Positions 17,355-26,088 of a stretch of 64,000 nt of DNA are shown piece after piece. This stretch comes from Tardiphaga sp. (GTDB lineage: Bacteria; Pseudomonadota; Alphaproteobacteria; Rhizobiales; Xanthobacteraceae), in NCBI GenBank assembly GCA_030147505.1, contig JASBVG010000062.1, positions 35,784 to 99,783 of the forward strand, read 5' to 3'. The notes below the pieces were generated by a model, which saw only the letters and a list, made by a program, of their open reading frames with translations, was not told the DNA's origin and searched no databases. Each line of letters starts with the position of its first letter. Position 1 is the first letter of the stretch. The position numbers and the translations under genes are program-made.

Positions 17355-19031
17355 CTACCTTCCAATACTCGCCGCTTCTTCCGCGGCGCGGTGCATGCTT
17401 GACGACATCTCGTTCGTCACGACGCTCTGCTCTTCAACCGCCGCGGCGGTCGCCGTGACATATTCGCCGACGTTCTGAATCTCGCTCTTGATCGCGTTCA
17501 GTGCATTAACGACATCCATCGAAATGCCGTTGAGGCTGCCGATCTCGCTAGAGATTCTGTCGGTTGCCTGCTTCGCCTGCGTCGCGAGATTCTTGACCTC
17601 GGATGCGACCACGGCGAAGCCGCGTCCGGCCTCGCCGGCCCTTGCCGATTCGATCGTCGCATTCAGCGCCAGCAGATTGATCTGGCCGGTGATGTTCCCG
17701 ATCAGATCCACGATGCCACTCATCGCCTGCGCGGCGGCTGAAAGCCGCTGCGCCTGACTGTCAGCCGCCTCGACCTTGCCGACCGCCGACATCGCCGTCT
17801 CGCGCGATTTCGTCATCGCTTCGGAAATCTCGCGCACCGACGCATTGAGCTCTTCCGCACCGGCCGCGACCGATTCCATCATGTCGCGCACACGCTCGCT
17901 CTTCATCCGAGCGATGACCTGTGCGGTCACGTCCGAAGCGTATTTCACGACTTTGTAGGGTACCCCATTGAGATCGAAGATCGGATTGTAGGAGGCCTGA
18001 ATCCAGACCTGCTTGCCGTTCTTGCCGATGCGCCGATACTCAGCGGTCTGATAGTCGCCACGGCGCAGACCGGCCCAGAAGGCTTTGTAGACATCGGTGC
18101 CACCCTCACCTTCCGGCACGAACATGCTGTGATGCTTGCCCTGAATCTCGGACAGCGCATAGCCCATGACCGACAGGAAGTTCCTGTTAGCATTGAGTAC
18201 GATGCCATCGAGATTGAATTCGATGACCGCCTGCGACTTGCCGATCGCCTCGATCTGTCCCGAGAAATTAGCCGCGTGCAGCTTCTGCTCGGTGACATCC
18301 GAAGCGAATTTGATGATCTTGATTGGCTTGCCGGCCTCATCGAGTATCGGATTGTAGGTGGCCAGTATCCAGACCTCCTTGCCGCCCTTCCCGATCCGCT
18401 TGTATTCCGCGGCCTGATATTCACCCCGGTTGAGACTGGCCCAGAAGTCGCGATAGGCGACGCTGTCGCGGTCAGCCGGCGTCACGAACATGCTGTGATG
18501 CTTGCCGCGAACGTCGTTCAGGGCATAGCCCATGACGTCGAGGAAGATGTGGTTGGCGGCGACGATGGTGCCGTCCAAATTGAATTCGATGACGGCCTGC
18601 GCACGCTCGATGGCCGCGATCTTGCCGCTATCCTCAAGGCTGCGCATCTTCTGCGCGGTGATGTCGCTGCAGAGCTTGACGATACGCACCGGCTTGCCAG
18701 CCTCGTCCAGAATCGGACTGTAGGAGCCGTGGATCCAGACCTCGCGGCCGTCTTTGCCAAAGCGCTTGAATTCGCCCGATTGATAGATGCCGCGATTCAG
18801 CACAGCCCAGAAGTCGCGATAGGCGGCGCTGTTACGCGTGTCGGGCATCATGAACATGCTGTGATGCTTGCCCTGGATTTCGGCGAGCGTGTAGCCCATG
18901 GTCGCCAGAAAATTCTCGTTCGCGGTGATGATCGTCCCATCGGGATTGAATTCGATCAGGGCCTGCGACTTGTTGATCGCCGCCGCCTGGGCCAGCGCGT
19001 TGCGCGCCGCCATGGTCGTCAACCACTGCAT
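17355..19031 (-). CDS. Soluble methyl-accepting chemotaxis protein with three tandem PAS domains
   Basis: 558 residues, no transmembrane segment. Three PAS-PAC units occur at about 20-128, 141-249 and 262-370. They repeat with a 122-residue period, and each carries a GKHHSMF motif (histidines 56-57, 178-179, 300-301). A coiled-coil follows, then the conserved signalling tip around 446-482 (ITGQINLLALNATIESARAG, VASEVKNLA). The C-terminus is short, so the methylation helices are reduced and no CheR tether is seen. It is likely a cytoplasmic sensor for redox, oxygen or a small ligand acting through CheA/CheW. No che genes are nearby. The three PAS units are similar enough to suggest recent internal duplication. 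Confidence 0.92.
   Translation of the reverse strand: MQWLTTMAARNALAQAAAINKSQALIEFNPDGTIITANENFLATMGYTLAEIQGKHHSMFMMPDTRNSAAYRDFWAVLNRGIYQSGEFKRFGKDGREVWIHGSYSPILDEAGKPVRIVKLCSDITAQKMRSLEDSGKIAAIERAQAVIEFNLDGTIVAANHIFLDVMGYALNDVRGKHHSMFVTPADRDSVAYRDFWASLNRGEYQAAEYKRIGKGGKEVWILATYNPILDEAGKPIKIIKFASDVTEQKLHAANFSGQIEAIGKSQAVIEFNLDGIVLNANRNFLSVMGYALSEIQGKHHSMFVPEGEGGTDVYKAFWAGLRRGDYQTAEYRRIGKNGKQVWIQASYNPIFDLNGVPYKVVKYASDVTAQVIARMKSERVRDMMESVAAGAEELNASVREISEAMTKSRETAMSAVGKVEAADSQAQRLSAAAQAMSGIVDLIGNITGQINLLALNATIESARAGEAGRGFAVVASEVKNLATQAKQATDRISSEIGSLNGISMDVVNALNAIKSEIQNVGEYVTATAAAVEEQSVVTNEMSSSMHRAAEEAASIGR
17916..18974 (-). repeat. Three tandem PAS-coding repeats (366-bp period)
   Basis: Within the chemoreceptor gene the same 366-bp unit recurs three times in frame. 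Phrases such as GKHHSMF and EYKRIGK/EYRRIGK recur at the same position in each unit. Units 1 and 3 share more of the ALxEIQGKHHSMF segment; units 2 and 3 share AVIEFNLDG. Confidence 0.8.
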
Positions 19032-19415
19032 CTCAATGGACTTTCTCTGTTACAGCTTTTCGGGAAATCGTTTTGTCAAAAATCAAACAAGGCTGGCGCG
19101 CGGAGGTGAGGCGGGCACAACTCCGCCAACTGGTATCCTTCTCTCATGGATCTCCGAAAAATTGATTAAATGAGACGAACGACGGCGTGTGAGGAAGGAC
19201 CGCGCTTCCGATAGCGCGGTAAAATCGCAATCGCCTCTGCAACTGCCGGGCTTCCTTGTTATCTTTTAACCAAAGGTAACTTCTATAGGTTTGCGGTGCT
19301 TCGTCCCGGGCCACGCGCCCCAGGGGCGAGAGCGGCATGGCTTTACCCGCATTCGAATATTATAGGTATGCGACCGGATCCATCCCGCCGGCCTGACGAG
19401 ATCACGAATCGACAC
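19032..19415. other. Divergent intergenic region, chemoreceptor / tsaB
   Basis: 384 bases without a supported gene, AT-richer than its surroundings in places. It holds a perfect hairpin ACCGCGCT-TCCGAT-AGCGCGGT at 19199-19220 with no T-run. It should also contain the promoters of the divergent chemoreceptor and of the tsaB-trmB run. A short frame on the minus strand here has no family features. Confidence 0.5.
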
Positions 19416-20117
19416 ATGATCATCCTCGCCATCGACACCGCCCTCGACGCCTGCGCCGCCGGTATTCTCGATACGGGGACCGGGCAGTTGATCGCGCATG
19501 AGTCGCTGCCGATGAAGCGCGGCCATGCGGAGGCGCTGATGCCGTTGCTCGGCCGCGTGATGCAGCAATCCGGCGTCGCCTTTGCCGAACTTGACCGCAT
19601 CGCCGTCACCACCGGGCCGGGCAGCTTTACGGGCCTGCGGGTGGGTCTTTCCGCCGGCCGCGGCATCGGGCTTGCCGCCGGCAAGCCGGTGGTCGGTGTC
19701 ACGACACTGGCGGCCTATGCGGCGCCTATCGTCACCCGGAACGGCGAGGCGCCCGTGATCGCCGCTATCGATGCACGGCACGACCATGTGTATTTCCAGG
19801 CGGTGAGCGGCAATGGCACGTCGCTGCAGCGCCCTTGTGTCATCCCGATCGACGAGGCCATCGAGGCCGTGCGCTTCGGGGCACCGACACTGGTCGGCAA
19901 TGCGGCCAACCTGCTGGCAGCGCGTTGGCCAGTGGATGCGCCGCAGCCCATCGCAACCGACGAGCAGGCCGCGCCGGACATTTCCTGGGTGGCGTGGCTC
20001 GGGGCCGCCGTCGATCCGCAGACAGCGCTGGCGCGGCCGTTCTATCTGCGCGCGCCCGACGCCAGGCCGCAATCGAGCCTGATGGGCGGCCTTGATCCGT
20101 CGCAGCCGACATCATGA
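19416..20117 (+). CDS. tsaB: tRNA threonylcarbamoyladenosine biosynthesis protein TsaB
   Basis: 233 residues from ATG 19416, chosen because MIILAIDTALDACAAG is the usual TsaB N-terminus; the frame is open 120 bp further upstream. An ASKHA-fold pseudo-peptidase containing ITTGPGSFTGLRVGLS-like residues (VTTGPGSFTGLRVGLSAGRG), diagnostic of the family. With TsaD, TsaE and TsaC it makes the t6A37 modification of ANN-decoding tRNAs. rimI follows with a 4-base ATGA overlap, a common pairing in alphaproteobacteria. Confidence 0.95.
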   Translation: MIILAIDTALDACAAGILDTGTGQLIAHESLPMKRGHAEALMPLLGRVMQQSGVAFAELDRIAVTTGPGSFTGLRVGLSAGRGIGLAAGKPVVGVTTLAAYAAPIVTRNGEAPVIAAIDARHDHVYFQAVSGNGTSLQRPCVIPIDEAIEAVRFGAPTLVGNAANLLAARWPVDAPQPIATDEQAAPDISWVAWLGAAVDPQTALARPFYLRAPDARPQSSLMGGLDPSQPTS

Positions 20118-20602
20118 CGCTGCCGTCCTGGTTCCCGTTGTTTCGGCACCGACCGGCCGTGGTCGAGGCGGCGGTGCCGAAGGATGCAGCGCAACTCGCA
20201 CATCTGCATGCCGCATCGTTCCATCGCGGCTGGGGCGACGGCGAATTCGACCAGATGCTGCGCGAGCAGAACACGCTGATCCATCGGCTGCGACAAGGTC
20301 GCCACATCATCGGCTTTGCCGCATCGCGGCTCGCGGCGGACGAAGCGGAAATCCTGTCCATCGCGGTATCGCCGCAGCAGCGCGGCCGAGGCCTGTCGCG
20401 CGATTTGTTTCTCACCCATCTCGGCCATCTCGCGGGCCGCGGCGTGCGCACCGTGTTCCTCGAAGTGGAGGAGAACAATATGCCGGCCCGGCGGCTCTAT
20501 GACCGCACCGGGTTTAAGGTGGTTGGAAAGCGCGAGCGCTATTACAAAGAAGCGAACGGCGTCGAATTGAACGCCCTGATCATGCGCCGCGACTTGTCCT
20601 GA
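20114..20602 (+). CDS. rimI: Ribosomal-protein-alanine N-acetyltransferase RimI-like
   Basis: 162 residues, a GNAT fold. The acetyl-CoA motif A appears as ILSIAVSPQQRGRGLSRDLF, with the pyrophosphate loop QQRGRG, followed by FLEVEENNMPARRLYDRTGFKVVGKRERYY, the motif-B region typical of RimI (VRxxNxxAxxLYxxxGF). It likely acetylates the N-terminus of ribosomal protein S18 or other proteins in the cytoplasm. The start codon overlaps the tsaB stop, indicating translational coupling; the fur-family gene begins 42 bp after its stop. Confidence 0.9.
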   Translation: MTLPSWFPLFRHRPAVVEAAVPKDAAQLAHLHAASFHRGWGDGEFDQMLREQNTLIHRLRQGRHIIGFAASRLAADEAEILSIAVSPQQRGRGLSRDLFLTHLGHLAGRGVRTVFLEVEENNMPARRLYDRTGFKVVGKRERYYKEANGVELNALIMRRDLS

Positions 20603-20644
20603 CGCCGCCCGGATGGCAAAAGGAGCCACGGCGAGACCAGACCC

Positions 20645-21097
20645 ATGAATACTTTGAAATCGACATCCACCAAAGTGAGCGGCATCGAAGCGCGCTGCGC
20701 TGCAACCGGCATGCGCATGACTGAACAGCGCCGCGTGATTGCGCGTGTGCTGGCGGAAGCCGACGATCATCCCGACGTGGAAGAACTCTATCGCCGCTGC
20801 GTCGCCATCGACGACAAGATCTCGATTTCCACCGTGTATCGCACCGTCAAGCTGTTCGAGGATGCAGGCATCATCGAACGCCACGATTTTCGCGAAGGCC
20901 GCGCGCGCTACGAGACCATGCGCGACACGCATCACGATCACCTGATCAACTTGCGTGACGGAACGGTGATCGAATTCACTTCTGAAGCCATCGAGAAATT
21001 GCAGGCTGAAGTCGCCGCCAAGCTCGGCTACAAGCTCGTCGATCATCGGCTCGAGCTGTATTGCGTACCGCTCGATGAGGACAAATCCAAGCAGTGA
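20645..21097 (+). CDS. fur: Fur-family metalloregulator (Fur/Mur type)
   Basis: 150 residues. An N-terminal winged helix (ISISTVYRTVKLFEDAGIIERHDF, with TVYRT recognition helix) is followed by a dimerisation domain with histidine-rich metal site (RDTHHDHLINLRDGTVIEF). The spacing and the location between rimI and miaB match the Fur/Mur protein of rhizobia, which senses iron or manganese. No CxxC structural zinc motif is seen, as is usual in this alphaproteobacterial branch. It is distinct from Irr (31852), the second Fur-superfamily member in the window. Its stop overlaps the GTG start of the HAD gene, suggesting coupling. Confidence 0.9.
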   Translation: MNTLKSTSTKVSGIEARCAATGMRMTEQRRVIARVLAEADDHPDVEELYRRCVAIDDKISISTVYRTVKLFEDAGIIERHDFREGRARYETMRDTHHDHLINLRDGTVIEFTSEAIEKLQAEVAAKLGYKLVDHRLELYCVPLDEDKSKQ

Positions 21098-21783
21098 GCT
21101 TCGATCTCGTTATCTTCGATTGCGACGGCGTGCTCGTCGACAGCGAGGCGCTGGCCTGCGTCGTGCACGCCGATGTGCTGACGGCCTATGGCTATGCCAT
21201 TACCGCCGCGCAGGTGCATGAACGCTTTCTCGGTCGCTCGGCACGCGAGGCGCGGGCGGAGGTCGAGGCAGAGATGGGCCGCGTGCTGCCGGACGACTAT
21301 ACGAACTCGCTACGATCCACCATCGACCGCGTATTCGGCGAGCAATTGCAGCCGGTGCCTGGAATCGACGACGTGCTGACGGGCCTGGCACAGAGGAAAT
21401 GCGTGGCGTCCTCGGGCACGCCGACGCGGATTCGCAGCAGTCTTACCACGACGAAACTGATCCATCATTTCGGCGAGCACCTCTATTCGGCGCTGCAGGT
21501 CGAGCGCGGCAAGCCGGCGCCGGACCTGTTCCTGTTCGCGGCGGCGCAGATGGGCGTCGCGCCCGGCCGCTGCGTGGTGATCGAGGACAGCATCCATGGC
21601 GTCACCGGCGCAGTGGCGGCGGGCATGACGGTGTTCGGCTTCCATGGCGGCGCCCATTGCACCCCGGGCACCGCAGGGGCGCTGCTGGCTGCCGGAGCGC
21701 ATCTGGTGTTCGACGACATGCGGCAACTTCCGGCCCTGATTGCCGCCGGCGTGCCGGGCAGCCGCGCTTTTGATCCGGCGTAA
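21094..21783 (+). CDS. HAD-superfamily hydrolase (phosphatase / phosphoglucomutase-like)
   Basis: 229 residues, GTG start overlapping the stop of the fur-family gene (GTGA). HAD motif I is DCDGVLVDSE (nucleophile and general acid aspartates), motif II is in VASSGTPTRI, and motif III/IV is GKPAPDLFLFAAAQMG followed by CVVIEDSIHGVTGAVAAG. It has a C1-type helical cap as in phosphoglycolate phosphatase and beta-phosphoglucomutase. It probably dephosphorylates a small sugar phosphate in the cytoplasm; the substrate is unknown. Its linkage to the metalloregulator is positional only. Confidence 0.88.
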   Translation: MSFDLVIFDCDGVLVDSEALACVVHADVLTAYGYAITAAQVHERFLGRSAREARAEVEAEMGRVLPDDYTNSLRSTIDRVFGEQLQPVPGIDDVLTGLAQRKCVASSGTPTRIRSSLTTTKLIHHFGEHLYSALQVERGKPAPDLFLFAAAQMGVAPGRCVVIEDSIHGVTGAVAAGMTVFGFHGGAHCTPGTAGALLAAGAHLVFDDMRQLPALIAAGVPGSRAFDPA

Positions 21784-21902
21784 CCTCTTGTAACGATTAT
21801 ATTTTGCCGCGAGCGCTGGATTTTACGGGCGTAAGCCTATAATTGAGCCCTGCGCGCTGGACGCGCCTTTTCTATCCGCACAGGTTCCAAGAACGTCACG
21901 CC

Positions 21903-23330
21903 ATGACCGCGCCGCGCAAGCTGCACATCAAATCCTTCGGCTGCCAGATGAATGTCTACGATGCCCAGCGCATGGTGGACACGCTGGCGCCTGAGGGATT
22001 CATCGAGACGCAGAACCCCGACGATGCGGATCTGGTGATCCTCAATACCTGCCACATCCGCGAAAAGGCCTCCGAAAAGGTCTATTCCGAACTCGGCAAG
22101 CTGCGCCTGGCGAAGGCGGAAGCCGCCCAGCACGGCAAGCAGATGAATGTGGTGGTGGCCGGCTGCGTGGCGCAGGCCGAAGGCGACGAGATCATCCGCC
22201 GTGCGCCTGTCGTCGATGTCGTCGTGGGCCCGCAGAGCTATCACAATCTGCCGCAACTGCTTGCCAAGGCGAAAGCGGGTGAGCGCGCGCTGGATACGGA
22301 ATTCCCGGTCGAGGACAAATTCGGCTTCCTGCCGGCGCCCAAGCCGGCCGCGATCCGCGCCCGCGGCGTCTCCGCCTTCGTGACGGTGCAGGAAGGCTGC
22401 GACAAGTTCTGCACCTTCTGCGTCGTGCCTTACACGCGCGGCGCCGAAGTTTCGCGCCCGGTGGCGCAGATCGTCGAGGATACAAAACGCCTCGCCGACA
22501 ACGGCGTGCGCGAAATCACGCTGATCGGCCAGAACGTCAACGGCTATCACGGCGAAGGCCCGGACGGCCGCCCCTGGGCATTGGGCACGCTGATCTTCCG
22601 CCTCGCCGAGATCCCGGGCATCGCCCGCATCCGCTATTCCACCAGCCATCCCCGCGATGTCGAGGATACGCTCATCGCGGCGCATCGCGATCTGCCGCAG
22701 CTGATGCCCTTCGTGCATTTGCCGGTGCAGTCCGGTTCGGACCGGATTCTGGCGGCCATGAACAGAAAACATACCGCCGATGATTACCGGCGTGTCATCG
22801 ACCGTTTCCGTGCCGCGCGGCAAGACATTGCTTTTACGTCGGATTTCATCGTCGGCTTCCCCGGCGAGACGGAACAGGATTTCGCCGACACACTCGCACT
22901 CGTCACACAAATCGGTTACGCTGGTGCGTATTCCTTCAAGTATTCCCCGCGCCCGGGTACGCCGGCTGCGGAATTGCAGGAGACGGTGTCGCAGGCCGAC
23001 ATGGACGAGCGATTGGCGCGACTACAGGGTTTGATCGACAGCCAGCAGGCGGCCTTCAACAAGGCTGCCATCGGCCGGACCGTCGATGTGCTGTTCGAGC
23101 GCGCCGCGCGCAACCCAGGCCAGATCGTCGGCCGCACCGCATTTCTCCAGCCCGCCCATGTGATGGCTTCCGAAGACATCATCGGCCAGGTGCTGCCGGT
23201 CCAACTCGAAAGCCTCGAGCGCTACAGCCTGATCGGCACGCTTGCACAAAACGCCGATGTAAGCGGCACGTCCGCATCAGATTCGCCCACGAGTTTATCG
23301 CAGCCAGTTCTCACCGCCACAGGAGCCTGA
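21903..23330 (+). CDS. miaB: tRNA-2-methylthio-N6-isopentenyladenosine synthase MiaB
   Basis: 475 residues from ATG 21903. The N-terminal UPF0004 domain has the auxiliary-cluster cysteines C14, C50 and C88 ([21 protein letters not shown]). The radical-SAM motif CDKFCTFC has C166, C170 and C173, and a TRAM RNA-binding domain ends the protein (~380-450). It adds a methylthio group to i6A37 in tRNA, using two 4Fe-4S clusters and SAM. phoH follows closely: its Shine-Dalgarno AGGAG overlaps the last codons of miaB. Confidence 0.97.
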   Translation: MTAPRKLHIKSFGCQMNVYDAQRMVDTLAPEGFIETQNPDDADLVILNTCHIREKASEKVYSELGKLRLAKAEAAQHGKQMNVVVAGCVAQAEGDEIIRRAPVVDVVVGPQSYHNLPQLLAKAKAGERALDTEFPVEDKFGFLPAPKPAAIRARGVSAFVTVQEGCDKFCTFCVVPYTRGAEVSRPVAQIVEDTKRLADNGVREITLIGQNVNGYHGEGPDGRPWALGTLIFRLAEIPGIARIRYSTSHPRDVEDTLIAAHRDLPQLMPFVHLPVQSGSDRILAAMNRKHTADDYRRVIDRFRAARQDIAFTSDFIVGFPGETEQDFADTLALVTQIGYAGAYSFKYSPRPGTPAAELQETVSQADMDERLARLQGLIDSQQAAFNKAAIGRTVDVLFERAARNPGQIVGRTAFLQPAHVMASEDIIGQVLPVQLESLERYSLIGTLAQNADVSGTSASDSPTSLSQPVLTATGA

Positions 23331-23334
23331 ATTC

Positions 23335-24390
23335 TTGGCAAAGAGTGCATCGGATTCGTCTACGCTCGCTGCTCGCAAACCCGACTTCACCGCTTCAGCC
23401 GAGACGCAGGTTGTCATCGACTTCGACGACAACCGCGCGGCCTCCGCACTGGTCGGCCCTTACGGCCAGAACCTCGCGTTGATCGAACGACGCCTCAATG
23501 TCGTCGTCGACAGCCGCGGCAATCACGTGACACTGACTGGCACCCGCGACGCCTGCGATGCCGGGCGGCGCGTGCTCGAAATGCTCTATACGCAGGCCGC
23601 GCAGGGCATTGAACTCGCGCAGGGCGATGTCGAAGGCGCGATCCGCGCCACGCTCGCGCAGGGCTCGCTGTTTCCGTTCGATCCGAAGCATCCCTCGAAG
23701 CCGATCTCGAATTTCGAAGCGATCAATCTGCGCAAGCGGCCAGTGCGCGCACGCACGGCCGCGCAGGATTCCTATATCCGCGCGCTGAAGAGCAACGAAC
23801 TCGTATTCGGCGTCGGCCCGGCCGGCACCGGCAAGACCTGGCTCGCGGTAGCGCATGCCTGCATGTTGTTCGAGCGCAAGGAAGTCGATCGCATCATCCT
23901 GTCGCGCCCGGCAGTGGAAGCCGGCGAGCGCCTCGGGTTCCTTCCCGGCGATCTCAAGGAAAAGGTCGATCCGTATCTGCGCCCGATCTATGACGCGCTG
24001 TACGACCTGATGGATGCGCGCATCGTCGAACGCGCGCTGCAGGCCAACGAGATCGAAATCGCGCCGCTCGCATTCATGCGCGGCCGCACGCTGACCAATG
24101 CCGCGATCATTCTGGACGAAGCACAGAACACCACATCGATGCAGATGAAGATGTTTCTGACGCGTCTCGGCGAGAATAGCCGCATGATCATCACTGGCGA
24201 TCCCTCACAGGTGGACCTGCCAAACGGTCAGGTCTCCGGCCTCTCCGAAGCGGTGCGCCTGCTCGATGGCGTGCAGGGCATCGCGCAAGTGCATTTCAAG
24301 GGCGAAGACGTGGTGCGCCATGAGCTGGTGGCACGTATCGTCGCCGCCTATGAGGGAGCGGCGCCCAAAGCCCAGGTCGCCAAAAGCTGA
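23335..24390 (+). CDS. phoH: PhoH-family ATPase
   Basis: 351 residues from a TTG at 23335, supported by AGGAG at 23321-23325 and by lack of a nearer ATG. A KH-like region (~25-85) is followed by a P-loop ATPase: Walker A GPAGTGKT (161-168), Walker B IILDEAQN, and the conserved GDPSQVDLP. PhoH proteins are thought to act in RNA metabolism with YbeY; the biochemical target is not settled. The stop TGA shares its final A with the ybeY ATG, so the two are translationally coupled. The phoH-ybeY-corC-lnt order is widely conserved. Confidence 0.95.
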   Translation: MAKSASDSSTLAARKPDFTASAETQVVIDFDDNRAASALVGPYGQNLALIERRLNVVVDSRGNHVTLTGTRDACDAGRRVLEMLYTQAAQGIELAQGDVEGAIRATLAQGSLFPFDPKHPSKPISNFEAINLRKRPVRARTAAQDSYIRALKSNELVFGVGPAGTGKTWLAVAHACMLFERKEVDRIILSRPAVEAGERLGFLPGDLKEKVDPYLRPIYDALYDLMDARIVERALQANEIEIAPLAFMRGRTLTNAAIILDEAQNTTSMQMKMFLTRLGENSRMIITGDPSQVDLPNGQVSGLSEAVRLLDGVQGIAQVHFKGEDVVRHELVARIVAAYEGAAPKAQVAKS

Positions 24391-24968
24391 TGCAAATATC
24401 CAAGACGAACGGCGGAGCCACGATATGCTCCGTCGATGAGAAAACCTATCGACCGATGACCACCCGTATTCCACCTGCGACCGAGGTTCTCGTTGTCGCC
24501 GACTGCTGGTCCGCCGAGCCCGAGGCCGACGCGATCATTCACCGTGCCATCGAGGCAGCATCGAGCATGGTGGATGACGACACCGCCGATGCCGAACTCG
24601 CCATCATGCTCACGGACGACGCTGGCATCCGCACGCTGAACAGCAACTGGCGCGGCTTCGACAAGGCCACTAACGTTCTCTCCTTCCCTGCCTTGCAGCC
24701 GCCCGAAGGCGCCGAGGTGCCCGACGACATGCCGAAAATGCTCGGCGACATCGCCATCGCCTATGAGACGATGCGCCGCGAGGCGGACGAAGAGGAAAAG
24801 CCGTTCGCCAATCATCTCAGCCATCTCGCCGTACACGGCTTCCTGCATCTCGTCGGCTACGACCACGAGAATGAGGAAGAGGCGGAGGAAATGGAGCAGA
24901 TGGAGCGCGAGATTCTGGCGACGCTCGGAATTCCCGACCCTTATGCAAATCAGGGCGAGGTGACCTGA
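24390..24968 (+). CDS. ybeY: Endoribonuclease YbeY (rRNA maturation)
   Basis: 192 residues from ATG 24390, overlapping the phoH stop by one base; an internal ATG at 24456 would remove a poorly conserved leader and could be the real start. The zinc site H149-xxx-H153-xxxxx-H159 (HLAVHGFLHLVGYDH) is complete, and RGFDKATNVLSFP is the second family motif. It is a single-strand RNase needed for 16S rRNA 3' end maturation and 70S quality control. It lies between phoH and the CorC-type gene, and corC begins one base after its stop. Confidence 0.96.
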   Translation: MQISKTNGGATICSVDEKTYRPMTTRIPPATEVLVVADCWSAEPEADAIIHRAIEAASSMVDDDTADAELAIMLTDDAGIRTLNSNWRGFDKATNVLSFPALQPPEGAEVPDDMPKMLGDIAIAYETMRREADEEEKPFANHLSHLAVHGFLHLVGYDHENEEEAEEMEQMEREILATLGIPDPYANQGEVT

Positions 24969-24969
24969 C

Positions 24970-26088
24970 ATGCCGGAGGGCGATAGTAACAACGGCAAAC
25001 CGAACGGTAGCACCAACCTGCCTGCGGTGGTCCATGACGGCGAGGTCATTCGCCCCGCCGCGGAGAATTGGCTGACGCGCGCGATCCGCTCGCTGTTCGG
25101 ATGGAAGACCGGATCGGTACGCGCCGATCTGCAGGTGGTGCTCGATGCCTCCGAGCCGGAAGAGACCGGCTTCTCCACCGTCGAGCGCACGATGCTGCGC
25201 AACATACTCGGCCTCAACGAACGCCGCATCGCCGATGTAATGGTGCACCGCTCCGACATCGTCGCGGTGAAGCAGGATATTTCTCTCGGCGAGTTGATGA
25301 GCCTGTTCGAGAGCGCCGGTCATTCGCGCCTCGTCGTCTATAACGAGACGCTCGACGACCCCGTGGGCATCGTCCATATCCGCGACCTGCTCGGCTATAT
25401 GACCATCACGGCGCGGGCCGAGCCCAAGCCGACCGCTGCCAAGCGCAAGAAGCCGCTGCCTGCGGGCCTCGACCTGCGCGCCGTCGATCTCGCACAGACT
25501 GTCGCAGAGACCGGCATCATCCGCAAACTGCTTTATGTGCCGCCCTCCATGCGCGCCATCGACCTGCTGGCGCAGATGCAGGCCGCGCGCCTCCATCTGG
25601 CGCTGGTCGTAGACGAATATGGCGGCACCGACGGCCTCGTCTCCATCGAGGATATCGTCGAGCAGATCGTCGGCGAGATCGATGACGAACACGACAGCGA
25701 GGAGCCGCCTTCGATCGTCAAGCAGGGCGACTATTTCATCGCGGATGCCCGCACCAGTCTTGACGATGCGCGCAAGCTGATCGGCCAGGATTTTGAAACC
25801 GGCGAAGACGGCGAGGATGTCGAAACGCTGGGGGGCTATATCGTCACCCATGTCGGCCGCCTGCCGGTGCGCGGCGAAGTGATCGCCGGCCCCGGCGAAT
25901 TCGAAATCGAAGTGCTCGATGCCGATCCGCGCCGCGTCAAGCGGCTGCGCATCGGCCCTCGCAAGGAGCGACCTGCTCCGCGCGTCCGTGAACCGCGCAA
26001 GCGCGGCGCCGCGCCCGACACCGCCAGTTCGCAATCGACCGATCCAGCGAATCCGCCCCCCTCCGGAGACAGCGCGGGAACGCCGTGA
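24970..26088 (+). CDS. CorC/HlyC-type CBS-domain protein
   Basis: 372 residues. No membrane segments. Two CBS motifs (~85-145 with VMVHRSDIVAV, and ~170-225 with LLYVPPSMRAIDLLAQMQ), then EYGGTDGLVSIEDIVEQIVGEIDDEHD, the signature of the family, then a CorC_HlyC domain (~255-325) and a basic, disordered tail. It is linked to magnesium and cobalt efflux or to ion homeostasis; the old name 'hemolysin' is not informative. It sits between ybeY and lnt as in many proteobacteria. Its stop overlaps the lnt GTG start. Confidence 0.93.
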   Translation: MPEGDSNNGKPNGSTNLPAVVHDGEVIRPAAENWLTRAIRSLFGWKTGSVRADLQVVLDASEPEETGFSTVERTMLRNILGLNERRIADVMVHRSDIVAVKQDISLGELMSLFESAGHSRLVVYNETLDDPVGIVHIRDLLGYMTITARAEPKPTAAKRKKPLPAGLDLRAVDLAQTVAETGIIRKLLYVPPSMRAIDLLAQMQAARLHLALVVDEYGGTDGLVSIEDIVEQIVGEIDDEHDSEEPPSIVKQGDYFIADARTSLDDARKLIGQDFETGEDGEDVETLGGYIVTHVGRLPVRGEVIAGPGEFEIEVLDADPRRVKRLRIGPRKERPAPRVREPRKRGAAPDTASSQSTDPANPPPSGDSAGTP

